From Patellaria atrata CBS 101060 (lineage: Eukaryota > Ascomycota > Dothideomycetes > Patellariales > Patellariaceae), in assembly GCA_010093705.1 (NCBI GenBank), contig MU006096.1:394004-458003 (forward strand): a stretch of 64,000 bases of DNA, given 5' to 3'. Position 1 is the first letter of the stretch. Each line of letters begins with the position of its first letter. Below, piece by piece: positions 45,707 through 57,518 of the stretch. A program made the translations under genes and the position numbers. A model generated the notes under the pieces. The model was not told the origin of the DNA. It worked only from the letters and a program-made list of their open reading frames with translations, and searched no databases.

Positions 45707-47107
45707 AAAAATAAGGAATATGTAAAACATATAAGGGCTCATTTAGCCTCCTACTCTAATCCCCAGCATTTGGGGATCGAAATTTTATGGACACTAGACA
45801 TTCACCTTTAATTCCCTATTTTCTTATTATAACGAAAATCATCCGGTTACCATCCATCTCCGACCTCCATCTCTCCCGTCGATCGAATCTTGTATTATGT
45901 CTCCGGTGTTTGGGCTATAGGGTGCATGGTCATGCAACGTCTTGACGAGTAGAAAGCTGTTAGGTAGCGCCAATCGAAGAAGGTAGCGAGCCTGTCGACA
46001 GCATCTATCAAATCCAACTTTGTTACATACTTTTCTCACTTTCTTGATCTCTTGTGTTAGCGATAGGGTCAGGTCTCACTTTCTCTTAGACATATGGACA
46101 AGAGTCTTTTCTCTGTTTCTCTCTTGGTGTGATTGTGAAGAAATCGAAAAGGTCCAGTTTTCATGCTCTCCTTTATCCTCTACCAAATGGGTCCATGAGG
46201 GTCCTCTTACCAGCGATGCTCAATCCAAGCTCGATGAAATCGATGGCCACTTCCTCAATATCATCATTGGGAGCTTGAGTATGCGTTGTGCGGCGAGGAA
46301 GCATCTCTAAGAGGAGTAGACGTTGGTGGAAGGGGTTGAAGTAATGTCTGATATTCCACGTCTCCATATTAGTTCAAACATGAGATATGGAGCATTTGTA
46401 GACATACTAATAGGAAGTATTTTATAGTTCCACTTGATTCATAACACTAGATGGTGTGAAACGGTATGATTCTCCTCAAGTTTTTCGGCGAATAGTAGGA
46501 TATATCGTCAAGAAAAATCTTTAGCCCCAACCCGATCGTGTCGATACCACATACGGTACATCACGGCTCCGTTTACAGTTGTGAGCTCCATCCAGATACG
46601 TACCGAATCAATGTGCACACGTAAATACACTAACTAGTGGAGATCAGACCAAGTTTAGCGTAGTGGATGATGACATGCTTATTGTCGAACAGAACCGGGG
46701 GAAAAAAAATTCCATGGACGAGAACGGGGGGTGGTGTGAACCATTGATATTTTTTTTCATCGACCATCGCGACCCACAAAACTAGAGTATATTTTTTCTA
46801 GTCGTAAGAATCTTCTAATGATGAAATGAGGCTACAAATAGATATGAGTCTTATCTATGTTAGGCATTCTTTTGAGGCAAGATTTTCAGTAGTATTTAAA
46901 TGTAGGAGAGGTTATGGTAGGTCTTCTCCTTTTGATTATCTTTTCTCGTCAACAAGAGCCGCAGTCAGTAGGATATCTCAATCATCGAAAGTCGACCCCA
47001 AGAATATACAGCCATCCATTTTCGTTGAAGTCGAGACATTCCACACATACCTTCAGTTAAGGGTCGCCACGGCAACATAACGGTGCAGAAACAGCTATAG
47101 CCACTAC
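45707..47107. other. Intergenic after the WSC gene
   Basis: 1.4 kb with no supportable gene; mostly AT-rich near 46,380-46,900. Two G-rich strings followed by A/T tracts (around 46,695 and 46,725) are the only notable texture. Confidence 0.45.
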
Positions 47108-47587
47108 ATGGAGAATTCAACCCACAAAACCTCAAATAAGATGCCGACCCAACCTAAAGATGATACGAAGGCCACAAACCTCGTCCATTCCCTTGAGATG
47201 GCAGGTGTCTCAGACCGCATGGCTCACGAACTCGAAGACACCGGTACGTTCCATTTCGACGACGGCCGCTGGGAGAGCGCTCAACCCCCAAGTTGGCCAT
47301 GGAGGAGTAGTTCAACCAGATGTCACTCGTCACCCTCGTCGGGTACAGCAACTCCAAAAGAGGGATTTACGACTCTGAGAATAGAGGAACACCATATGAG
47401 GAAACTAGAAGGTCCCGAGGCGTGGATGTCACAGCGTTTAGCGGAGAAAGATAGCAAGGAGTTGAGTGGAAAGTTGCGTTGTGGAGGGTGGTGTGAACTG
47501 CTAGGGAATGCTTGCTCGAGCTGTATGCCTAAGGAAACTGGTGGGTCTTTGTCACTGAATGAGCAAAAGATGGCTAGAGAGAATTAA
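47108..47587 (+). CDS. Small hypothetical protein
   Basis: Not recognised. An intronless frame of 159 codons with ATG at 47108 and a second candidate ATG at residue 12 (MPTQPKDD). The product is hydrophilic and likely soluble, with a possible helix (ATNLVHSLEMAGVSDRMAHELEDTG) and an acidic-aromatic patch (GTFHFDDGRWE). A Cys cluster lies near the C-terminus (RCGGWCELLGNACSSCMPKE). No signal peptide or membrane helix. Balanced composition and a length well above chance in this AT-leaning region argue for a gene; lack of a known domain keeps confidence moderate. Confidence 0.5.
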   Translation: MENSTHKTSNKMPTQPKDDTKATNLVHSLEMAGVSDRMAHELEDTGTFHFDDGRWESAQPPSWPWRSSSTRCHSSPSSGTATPKEGFTTLRIEEHHMRKLEGPEAWMSQRLAEKDSKELSGKLRCGGWCELLGNACSSCMPKETGGSLSLNEQKMAREN

Positions 47588-48501
47588 TCTAAGGGGATGC
47601 GTATGAAGTTTGATGTGGTGGTTGAGTCTGAGGAAGGCGTTCTTGTATCGTTTCCCATGGTGTCTGGGTCTTGCATGACTTTTGGCATCTTGAGCATAAT
47701 TCTCCCTTCATCCTAATCCGCGGTCAATATCATCTTTTCCGGTGCGGCTTTCAGTACTCGTCGATTCCTGTACGCTTTTCTATATTATCCTAGGGAACAC
47801 TCAAACATAGCTTCCGATCGCTGTCCTGAGATCCGGTACGATAGAAGCATACAGTCCGTTTTACACTCCGATTCAGTACGTACAGCGGAGATTGAATGCC
47901 CTTTCTCAGAGCAAGCGTACAGTAACTTAGGTATACCCTTAACTTTCAAAAAGGCTCCAGAGGGTAGTCAATATACACTTCACGTGATGACGCTGGGATC
48001 ATGACTTGTTTGGCAACAGCCGACCAAGCATCTACCCATTTCCTTGGTCTCACTCTACTTCAACTTGACGCTTCTCTTATATCTCTTTCGCTCATTCACT
48101 CTTCTTCTTCCTTTCCCGGCTATAATTGGCACAATTAACTTGATTGAAACTGCTCGTTTGTCGGTTTAGTGAGACCATTTTCGCTCTTTTCAGCGAATAC
48201 AGTCTAGGCTCCAGATTTGAAAGCTTCTCGCTTTCGCGCTTCAAGACCCCTTCAGTAACAAATTCATATGATTCAAATTCGATTCTCTTTTTTTTTTTTC
48301 CTCTTCCTTTTTCAGCACCAGCTTAGAACTACAGGACTAACCTACCTCACTCATTACATTTCGACAACGCCTACCATCCAACATTTTCTACATTTCTACC
48401 CATATCGGCCACTCTCTTTCTTTTACTCTTTTATAAAACTCCAGATTACGATTGATCTTTTTCTTTGAGGCCGCCCGTCGCGACGTAAGATATTTAACAG
48501 G
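47588..48501. other. RdRP promoter and leader
   Basis: No gene. It is increasingly C/T-rich toward the RdRP start, with a poly-T/C run ending in TTTTTCAG near 48,315 that could be the acceptor of a 5' UTR intron; its donor was not identified. Confidence 0.4.
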
Positions 48502-51500
48502 ATGGATATCTTTATTCGCAATGTTCCACCTCAGTCTACTGACAAAGAGCTCACCAAATTCTTCAAATACCCCCTGGAACAGATATCTGTGCATGTATAT
48601 GCCGTCCAGAAAATGAAGGGGAAACCATTTGCTAAGCTCACCCTACCTCGCAAGGATGCTGCTGAGTTATTTCTCCAGAGATATGGCTCTGCACAACCCA
48701 TCAGCACAATCAACTTTCAGAAGCAGCCACAAGGAACAAGCCCCAGAGTTGGCCCTTTCCCATTCAACAACACTATTCCTCGACAACAACAACCTAATTA
48801 CCAGACGGGAGGCCAGGCGAAAACATTACTCTTCCAGCGTCAAATGATGAATATCTCCCGGAGTAATACTACACCTGACCGCTTTCTTCTCCAGTCCTTG
48901 GAGGCCCAAGAAAAGGCTTTACTAAATAGGAAGTCCAAAGGTTTAACAACCGGTACGGTAGCACATCCAACTACTCATGCATATTCACCATTTGCGGTAC
49001 GGTCTCTCGCATGTGGTATATGGGAATACCGTACAGGCAGCCTTGGATTTACTCCACTCTATGAAGATAATAGAACGGGTCGGGTGATATTTGGAAGAAA
49101 TTCACTTGTGATCATATTACACTCTGCGTCTGCCATTAAACCAGTGCGGCTAGATGTTGCCTACCATTCCATTGACTGTATCATCACCGGTGGCTACCAA
49201 AATCCAAGTGTAACCCTCAGTCTTACAAACGCTCCGAAGTTTTATGAGGAGCATGCTGCTGTAGACGGTTCGCTTGACGCTCTTTCTGCTCAGCTAGCTA
49301 CTATAGCGCTCGGTTCACCTTCAAATTCGACTAGCCCTAATGCGAGGTTCGGTATTCCCAAGTCGACAAAGGTGAGAGTACCCAGTTTCGGCGTCGACCA
49401 TGAAGGGATTGCAAGCACCTGTTTCGTCTATCGACTGGCATTGGTGAGCTGGGCAGATGTCCAAAGCATTCATCATATGTTTCGCTCGAATCCGGGATTC
49501 CCCTCCAATATCCCTCTAGATGTTACTGTACTGCCACGTCGTGCTTTTAGGCAGGAACTCGACTCGCTCATATCTGCTCTAGCCAATTACAATGTCTTAG
49601 GTCAGATGCCATTCGGAGTACGGTTTCAACTACAAAAACTCGCAGTTAATGGTATTCTAAGCCCTCATGTCGTTATAGGACTTGTCCCAGCTGTCACAGG
49701 GATTCTAAAACGACATGGGTCACTCCCAAGTGAAGAGGCCTTGAGGCAATTAGGAGACACAATGTCCTTACCTGGACCACATGTTGACCCTTCACATTTT
49801 GATCCGGAAGAATTGGCTCATTACGTTGAGGACTTGGCTGGAAAGTTCCGATACTCAGGATCGATGTATGAGCTTAGAGACCGACATCGTCATATCGTCC
49901 TCGCCTATCGGGCAATGGTAACTCCAGCCGGTACATACCTCGAGGGGCCAACACAAGAAGTAATAAACCGTGTGTTACGAAAGTATCCGCAGCATGTGGA
50001 TTACTTTATCCGGGTGACTTTCGCGGACGAGGATGGAGAAATGGTGCGATACGACCCGATTGCTTCAATGTCTCAGATATTCCATGGGAGATTTCAAGGT
50101 ATCCTTGATCGTGGTATTAGCATCGCTGGTCGCACATATATGTTCCTTGGATTTTCCCATTCATCGTTACGCTCACAATCCTGTTGGTTCATGGCGCCCT
50201 TCGTTCAGGGGAAGGGCCTGATCCACGCGAAGGATGTGATTAAGAACCTTGGAAACTTCTCCGATATTCGAAGCCCAGCTAAATGCGCCGCTAGGATAGG
50301 ACAGGCATTTTCAGATACCACGGCGGCCATACCCCTGACCATGGAAAGTATAGGAGTTCTGCCTGATATTAAAAGAAATGGCCGCGTATTCAGCGATGGC
50401 GTCGGCACGATTTCCAAAGCTCTTTTGCATCGCGTTTGGCAAGAATGGTCTTTCGGTAACAAGCGCAAACCAACGTGCCTTCAGATTCGGTTTGCTGGTA
50501 AGTTCGTTGAAAACGATAAACCTCATGATGGCTCAACTAATTTGTCCGTAATAGGAGCCAAGGGCATGGTCTCCCTCGATGAAAGACTTCAAGGCGAAAA
50601 GCTAAATCTGCGGGAGTCTATGCTGAAATTTAACGCTCCTAGTCAAGACTTAGAACTCTGTGGTGCAAACTTCAAACCTCTACCATTGTATCTGAACCGT
50701 CAATTTATTAAGATTCTAGAGGACCTCGGAATACCGGCGAATGTTTTCCTAGACCTTCAGACGGTGATGATTGAAAAACTGAGACGGGTAACCCTTTCTC
50801 CTATTAATGCTGCATACTTCCTGGAGACAAATTTCGTTGGTAAAGGAGCTGGAATACCATCGCTTATTCGACTATTGGACGATATAGGTCTTCCTTTTCA
50901 ACAAGACGACTTCTTACGAGATACTGTCGAGATTGCAGTGCTTGTACAGCTTCGTGACCTGAAGCATCGAGCACGTATCTTCATTGAGGGTGGCTATACG
51001 CTTTTGGGGATCGTTGACGAAACAAATACTCTAAAAGAGGGGGAGATCTACTGCGTTGTTGAAACGCACAGTGGGTCCAGACATGAGCTCGTTCGTGATC
51101 GGGTCGCAATTACTCGCGCTCCTGCAATGCATCCAGGAGATATACAAGTAGTCCGGGCGGTGACTGTTCCGAAAGATTCCCCTTTGAAAGCATTAACCAA
51201 CTGCGTGGTCTTCAGTCAGCAAGGTGCTCGAGATCTTCCGAGCGAGCTGAGTGGAGGTGATTTGGATGGAGACCTATATAACGTCATCTACGATCCAGCT
51301 CTGATACCAAGAATGTCATATGAGCCAGCTGATTATCCGAGAGTCCCACCATTAGATATTGGACGGGAAGTTTTGAGTGAAGATATAACTAGATTCTTCG
51401 TTCAGTTTATGGAGACAGATCAACTGGGTCGGATATCGAACCTTCACGTCCAGAAGGCGGACATGGTCGATGATGGTGTTTGTAACCCAGAATGTGTGCA

Positions 51501-52475
51501 GCTCGCTGGACTCGCCTCTACCGCCGTTGACTTTTCAAAAACTGGAATTCCGGCAAGTCTCATTGAATTGAAGTTATATTCTTACTGACACCTAGACTAG
51601 GTCAACTTGAATGATATTCCAAAAGCAGGGAGGGTTCGTCCTGACTTCATGGCTCCTGGCCCTCGTGTTATAATTGAGGATAAGGGAGATATTGATATCA
51701 AATTCGAGGATCCAGAAGATGGACTTGAAGAGGAGGACCCGGTGTCCGCCCTTGACCCATATAGGTTCCGTTACCGCTTCTACGAAAGCGACAAAGTTCT
51801 GGGTAAATTATATCGAGCTATAGATGAAGGTCGATTCTTCGACGAGTTACACAGGCAGGGAAAGCAGTTCGCAGAATCTCTGGCCTCGACCATGTCGTTT
51901 ATGCAAAGGTTGTGGAAGTATGTTGAGAAGGATATGATGCTGATCCAATGGGAACATAACAAAGACCTTGCGAGGGAGATACGGAATAGGTAAGTACCCC
52001 GCATTTCTCTTCTCTGTGTCTACTAACGCAAACCCCAAGTTATGAAACAAACCTCCTCGACGTCATGGCTTCTTACTCCCCTCATCACAAATACCCGCTC
52101 ACGGAACTCGAAGTCTTTTCCGGCAGCATCCTAGGGAAGTCCGCCGGCGCCAACAACAAGCGGGTCCGCGAGCAAGCAACGGCAATGAAAGAGCGTTTCG
52201 AGCGCGACGTCGAATTCACCGTCGAGCGCATCACACAAGGGGAGGAGGAACATGGCGCCGAAGCCCTCGATCTCGCCATCGCGTGCTTCGCTATCGGAGT
52301 CCAGGAGCCAGGTGCCAGAGTCCAGAAGGGCAGACCAGAGACACTGAAGAGCTGGACGTACGTTGCGGCCGGCGTGTGTCTGGGGGAGATGGAGAAATTC
52401 AGGTTCAAAGCGACGGGCTTGAAATATGGGAGGGTCCCGTTGAAGAAGATAGAGGCTAGTGAATGGGCATTCTAG
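48502..52475 (+). CDS. RNA-dependent RNA polymerase (RNAi / quelling pathway)
   Basis: Cellular RdRP of the eukaryotic QDE-1/SAD-1/Rdp1 family, which makes double-stranded RNA for Dicer. Three exons: 48502-51552, 51601-51989, 52040-52475, giving 1291 aa. The first intron starts with GC (GCAAGT...CTAG, 48 nt). Using it joins KTGIP to VNLNDIP and then RPDFMAPGP, the expected conserved block, whereas no GT donor keeps the frame. Residues 1-65 look like an RRM (MDIFIRNVPPQSTDKELTKFF). The catalytic loop ELSGGDLDGDLYNVIYDP carries the D-x-D-G-D triad at about D920, D922 and D924, intact. Flanking motifs FSDGVGTISKALLHRVW, QIRFAGKFVENDK, and NCVVFSQQGARDLPSELSGG are typical. A standard C-terminal helical part follows. 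Clade within fungal RdRPs is not resolved by eye. Confidence 0.95.
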
Positions 52476-53559
52476 TTCAAAATCCGCGGAGGGGATCTGG
52501 GGCGGGGTTTTTCGGTTCGTCTCATGACATAGGGATTTACTTACTTAAGATGACGGTTACGAGCTGGGGAGGACTTCTGTGTTGGGCCTTAGCTGGAAGC
52601 GATTAGCATGATACTCATGATTTACGATGGCATGACCGGATCACGGTGGCGCTCCGGTGTCTTTTTCGCTCTATGAGCTTGGGAGGAACCTATTAGGGAG
52701 AATTAGCTATGGCTATAGTCCCTCGCCTTTCCGGCGGAATGGTAGACTTAGGCCGGGGTATAAGGCTTTCAAATGTACTGTAGATGACCGATGAATGAAA
52801 GCCGATATGCTTCACCGAGCACCGGATCAAATAAGAGAAGTCGTGTTTCAGCAGAATCTGAAGAAGAATCCGAGGAAGAGGGTATAACCGCCCTCACGGT
52901 CGTACACCTCCTTCCCGATAATACAGTATAGAACATCAAACACGGAGTGCACCGCCAAAGTAGCACAGTACCCTCCAAGGCAACCAACCCATAAGGCAAC
53001 CTCCAGGCTCACACCCCCCACCCGAAACCAGCACCTTTACCGCGCGCAAGAGGCGTCTATCTTACCTTCATGTCGCACTCGACGTCTGCGCCTCGATTAA
53101 GGTTTACGGCGCACGCTAGATAAGCGAGTGCCTTCCCTGTCAGTGTTGTGATTGGCCCAAAGTTTGGCCATGGGTGTTTGAAGTTTTGAAATGGCAGGGA
53201 TGCGGGGATAAGCCTCCTTTGCGGTCTGGTCTGACTTCACCTCGTGGCGACCCGGTTTTGGTGCGTATCAGGGGATTTACGTTGGATCGGAGGAGGCCTT
53301 TGGTGGGGTGTGTGATGCTGTCATGATATGGAGACACAGCCCGTGTGGTTTAGGCTTCAGGTTTGAAGGAGGAGGGAGGAGGGGGGATATATCGTGTTTG
53401 AGCCCTCGTGCGGATGGGTTTGTTTGCCTTGGATTTTTGCGTTGTATGGTTTATCGCATCGCACCATATACCATATCCTGCCTATCTACCCTACATCGAT
53501 ATCAACATCAACATCTCTCTCAAACAACAGCACACTCCCTACCAACCCACCATACCACA
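52476..53559. other. Intergenic after RdRP
   Basis: 1.1 kb with no gene supported; presumed RdRP 3' UTR and the leader of a small ORF. Nothing else stands out. Confidence 0.45.
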
Positions 53560-53853
53560 ATGAACACCCCAACCATAACAGCAGCCGACTACATCCTCAT
53601 CTCCCCTCCGAGCCTCCCAACCGAGAGTGGTAGCCCGCAAGACGGACCCTCGCGCCCGACACCGCGGCGACGCCCAACCGGCACGCCCACCTGGGGCCGC
53701 TACTGCGACTGCTGCCAGGCGTACAACCACGGCATCGACCCTCGGCGCATCGTGGTGCGGCAGGCCTCGGGGGAAACGATACCGCAGAGGCGGAGGCGGA
53801 GGGGGAGTTTGAGTCTGCGGAGGGTTATTGGGAGGTTTAGGAGTGGGAAGTGA
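53560..53853 (+). CDS. Small basic hypothetical protein
   Basis: Not recognised. A 97-aa frame starting at an ATG in near-ideal context (CCACAATGA), after a C/A-rich leader typical of expressed fungal genes. The first 40 residues are Pro/Ser/Thr-rich (ITAADYILISPPSLPTES), the middle has a Cys/His cluster (GRYCDCCQAYNHGIDPRR) that could hold a metal, and the end is very basic (PQRRRRRGSLSLRRVIGRF). The codons are strongly G/C-ending, unlike the AT-richer flanks. An intron or a longer upstream start within the open frame is possible. Confidence 0.45.
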   Translation: MNTPTITAADYILISPPSLPTESGSPQDGPSRPTPRRRPTGTPTWGRYCDCCQAYNHGIDPRRIVVRQASGETIPQRRRRRGSLSLRRVIGRFRSGK

Positions 53854-54974
53854 GTACTGTACTGTACAGTGCCCAGGATTCAGGATTAGGGGAGGGGGTG
53901 AGAGGTGAAGAGATGAGGGCATGGTGAAAGGAGGTAAGTTTTTCTAGTAAAGGAGTTGGGGGATGTGTGCTTATGCTTCGTGGTAGGGAGCACAGTACCA
54001 TCGGGAGAATTTGGGGGATTTGGGGAAGGTGAGTGTACTTCTGAATCTCCGCTTTGTTACGTATGTATTGACTGTTCTGGAAGATTAGGAGTTTGACGCA
54101 TGTTTCTTGGTTGAACGTTTCTCTTAGGTTAATATTCGTTCTATGGGTCGCTTAACGGTGCTTTTGCGACGGGCGTTGAGTTTGGTTATGACGAGTTTGA
54201 TGTCTGCATTCGTACATTTAGTATACAGAGATTGTCTTTCAGATAGTTATACGTCTCTATCCCAGCGTTTAAGGTGTAAGAGAATAAGATAATCCCAAGA
54301 TGCATTACGCAACTAAGGTCGTTGGTCTTGAGTACTGAGTTGACTAGCTTCCGGCCTCATGAATGTTATACTAGACATCAGCAATAGAGCTCGATCTCGT
54401 GTAGAATTGAAATCTTCTTTAAGTCATCCATGAGGCGAGGTACTGTTTCCGGTGAGGATATGTCCCATATCAAGACATTGTCTGCCGATAAGTTGTCTAT
54501 GTCCTTCTGCGCAGCCACAGTCGAGCTCTCTTTACTTTTGACCGAACGAGCGGCCAAAGCACGCTCCTACTTAGGGCCACTCGAAGGGGAAATAGATCGA
54601 GAAAGCAGAGAGCGTCTGGAGGAGTCCTCAATTTTAGTGAGCCGCGGTAAAAGATGGGAGACTTGTGTAACAAGGTACTTAGATTGACGTTTCAAGGATC
54701 TTGTTCTCTCATCCTTTCCGATCTGGCGTTTTTGTACAAAATGATCTATTTGTAGGAATTTACTGATCCGTACCACGACCTATGTGTACAGTGCAGGATG
54801 ATGCATTGCAGTCACTCACCTGTATCAGGTGCCCGGATTGTACTCTGAGGGTAGATTGCACTTAAGGAATAGCAGTTCTCCATGAGTGTGGTGACTAAAC
54901 AGCAGATGATGTTACATCTTCAACGTTAAGAAATATCCATCAGACTCCATGACGGTAAGTCAGCGCATAGTACA
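53854..54974. other. Intergenic between small ORF and HET gene
   Basis: 1.1 kb with no supportable gene. It holds a short GTACTGTACTGTACAG string at about 53,853-53,868. The 85-codon + frame at 54430-54687 is not protein-like enough to call. Confidence 0.45.
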
Positions 54975-57518
54975 CTAGATAATCACCAAGGGTGGTTCCT
55001 TTGTAATCCGTTCTGTGATCTCCTCATCCGTGCTACCATACTCATCCAACATCTCGCCGTTCATCCAGCCCTGGACATATATTGAGCCTTGGAAACGGAA
55101 ACGTTCCTGGCGTGGCTCTAGGATCACTGGAACACTACAGCCTAGGAGTATGCAAAGCTTCCAACCTACTTTTACGTGTCTGGGAGCAAGACCCATGTAT
55201 CCCTTTTTTGTGATTGTAAGTGTCCTTCCGCGTGTCATTTTTAGTATCTGTTCAAATTCGTCATGCGGCGAAGGGTCCACATGAGCTGGTCTCCTAGTCA
55301 TTCGGGCTCTAGAATCGATGGATTCGCATCTGGAGCCACCTAACGGGTCTCCTCTCAGCAGACTCAATAACTGATCCCTCGCTTCATCAGGTGTTAACGA
55401 AACCCCATTCCGATGAGCATGACGTTCAGCTACCAGAAGCCACCCCTCTATATTCAATGGCCCATCAGGAATGGGACAAAGGATTTCGATTATATCAACC
55501 ACTGTCCCCGTACATACCAGTGCTGCATCATCAAGGAAATAACAAGCTGCAGGCACGTTCCCTCGAGATGCTTCATATAGAGGTTTATCGAAGTTTGGGA
55601 TATCTTCGAAATAGACGAAGGAGACACGATCTTCTTGTATCAAACTACTGTGAGATGGGAACAGTCTCCAGTCTGGACACCACGAAGGCATATCTTCATA
55701 GTCTTCCAGCCCACTTGGGTGAGCGGCGCATATGATATCGAGCTTCTTGTAGGTTGAAATGTAGGCCTTAGCGAAGTCTATGTAAACCTGACGAACTGAC
55801 TTGGTATAGTCTGATTTTATGTCCAAATCACATGTGTCGGATGCAAGATTCATGAGGGCATATATCTTATCGCGGGGGTCAGTACATCCTGGAAAACCTA
55901 TAGTGAGAGCAACGTGAAGGAAGCTAGTAGGTTTAGACAGCTTCCGCAGCTGACGATGATATGCTAAACGGTGCGTTTGACTTACAACACCCATGCGAGC
56001 AGAGAAATATTCTCCAGGACGTAATTCTGGATCCTCTTTTATGGGAGCTACAAACTGGTCTAAATGGACGATCATCATTCTCGTTAGGATGTGGAATCGT
56101 TCCCATCTGCAGAATTTTCGGCCACAGAAAACACAGAGTAAGGAACTATTCGCTATTTCTTGAACTGGCCAAAGTCGGCGAAAATAAGGCCTTGCTAGCA
56201 AATGCACGAGGATGTCCACGTAGACTGAAATATTTTCTTCGTAGCTGGGCGCTTCGGCCTTGGGATTAAAATTTATGATGAAATCCATGGCTCTATCACT
56301 TGCCTCATTACCTGGACCGAGCCAAGCGATAACAGAGTCAGCATTCTCATAGATTTTATGCATGCGGCGAACCTCTCGACTTCGCTCATGTACGTTTTCC
56401 TGGTCAATTGAAATCGCGTCGGCCCAGATAGTTAGAGGGTGACTTTTTTGGCGTATGTCACGCAACGCAAGCTCAAGGTTTTCGGTAATCATCATGCTCC
56501 GCCCGTTGATAAGAATCCGTGATGTACGAGTAGGGTTTCCCCACGCGTACGACAGACATGTATACGCAACCTCGCCGCCGAGTCTTTCGTAAGCAAAATG
56601 AGCTATCAGTGGCGAAGATGGATCCTCTGCTGGTAATAGCACAATGAGCCTTATCTCGCCAGCTATTACGTCCAGCGGAAGGTATCTGTAGGGTAATACA
56701 CGAGGGTCACTGAGATCCCCAAAAGTCAATTCCCCAACATGATTCGGGAAATAGTTTGCACCCTGTCTCCTCTGGGTTGTTGGAGAGTCCCAGCTCTTTG
56801 CACGGCTCTGATCCGGGTTGGATATGATTGCTTTATCCAGAAGCTCGTCCAGATAGTCATTGAGATTGAGATATCGACAGGAATGATCAAAGACCCATTC
56901 GAAGCGAGGATTATTATAATGCCTTCTTTTCTCGTCTAGGTCCTCTTGGTTGAAACAGAGTTCGCGGATCCAAAGAAGCAATGGTCGTCGTTCCTGGCGA
57001 AAATGTCTTAGAAAAAGCTCCACGTTCTTGGTAACAACCATGGCTCTGCCATCTACAACGATACTGCTGACAGAATCTTTATGACCTCTTGTATTCCGTA
57101 CGTGCAGATAACAGTATTTGTCATGCGTTAGAGAAGCAGCCAAGAGATGGCACTGTACTGGTGCGATTGGATCCCCTCGATGAGGATCCAAGACCAGTAG
57201 ACGTATTTCATCCCTCTCATCATTCAACGGGGCGTATTCATAGGTAGGTAGTGTGCTTGGATCTGGACTTTGTAGACATTCAAACTTAGGGATCCGGGGA
57301 CTTCCATGAACATGAACATAGCACTCAATCTTCTTCTCATAATCCCCGTCATCGCCTGACACGGGGTTTTCAATGTAGGCGGGAGGCTGAGGAACTCCTC
57401 TTTCATCATTGATATCTTGACACGGCTGAGTATCGTAATCATCCATAACTTCAGTACCTCTGGGAAGCTGCTGGGTTCTTCGTGTGTCGTCGGCAGAGTC
57501 ACTGTTGATATGGAGCAT
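54975..57518 (-). CDS. HET-domain protein with a duplicated, degenerate first HET segment
   Basis: Intronless 847-aa member of the HET (heterokaryon incompatibility) family, whose members trigger cell death on non-self recognition in some fungi; whether this one does is unknown. The canonical HET module spans about residues 277-430: YRYLPLDVIAGEIRLIVL, TCLSYAWGNP, LINGRSMMITENLELALRD, LTIWADAISIDQENVHERS, VRRMHKIYENADSVIAWLG, then RPYFRRLWPVQEI. Residues 93-200 repeat its first part in the same order (YEYAPL, EIRLLVLDP, VDGRAMVVTKNVELFLRHF, LLLWIRELCFNQEDLDEK), but the SYxWG and WxDAxxIDQ signatures are lost. The C-terminus (RDKIYALMNLASD, then a regulatory-type region to 847) is the normal HET companion. 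The ATG at 57518 is the first in frame. A small transposon-like element sits about 290 bp upstream. Confidence 0.9.
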   Translation of the reverse strand: MLHINSDSADDTRRTQQLPRGTEVMDDYDTQPCQDINDERGVPQPPAYIENPVSGDDGDYEKKIECYVHVHGSPRIPKFECLQSPDPSTLPTYEYAPLNDERDEIRLLVLDPHRGDPIAPVQCHLLAASLTHDKYCYLHVRNTRGHKDSVSSIVVDGRAMVVTKNVELFLRHFRQERRPLLLWIRELCFNQEDLDEKRRHYNNPRFEWVFDHSCRYLNLNDYLDELLDKAIISNPDQSRAKSWDSPTTQRRQGANYFPNHVGELTFGDLSDPRVLPYRYLPLDVIAGEIRLIVLLPAEDPSSPLIAHFAYERLGGEVAYTCLSYAWGNPTRTSRILINGRSMMITENLELALRDIRQKSHPLTIWADAISIDQENVHERSREVRRMHKIYENADSVIAWLGPGNEASDRAMDFIINFNPKAEAPSYEENISVYVDILVHLLARPYFRRLWPVQEIANSSLLCVFCGRKFCRWERFHILTRMMIVHLDQFVAPIKEDPELRPGEYFSARMGVVSQTHRLAYHRQLRKLSKPTSFLHVALTIGFPGCTDPRDKIYALMNLASDTCDLDIKSDYTKSVRQVYIDFAKAYISTYKKLDIICAAHPSGLEDYEDMPSWCPDWRLFPSHSSLIQEDRVSFVYFEDIPNFDKPLYEASRGNVPAACYFLDDAALVCTGTVVDIIEILCPIPDGPLNIEGWLLVAERHAHRNGVSLTPDEARDQLLSLLRGDPLGGSRCESIDSRARMTRRPAHVDPSPHDEFEQILKMTRGRTLTITKKGYMGLAPRHVKVGWKLCILLGCSVPVILEPRQERFRFQGSIYVQGWMNGEMLDEYGSTDEEITERITKEPPLVII

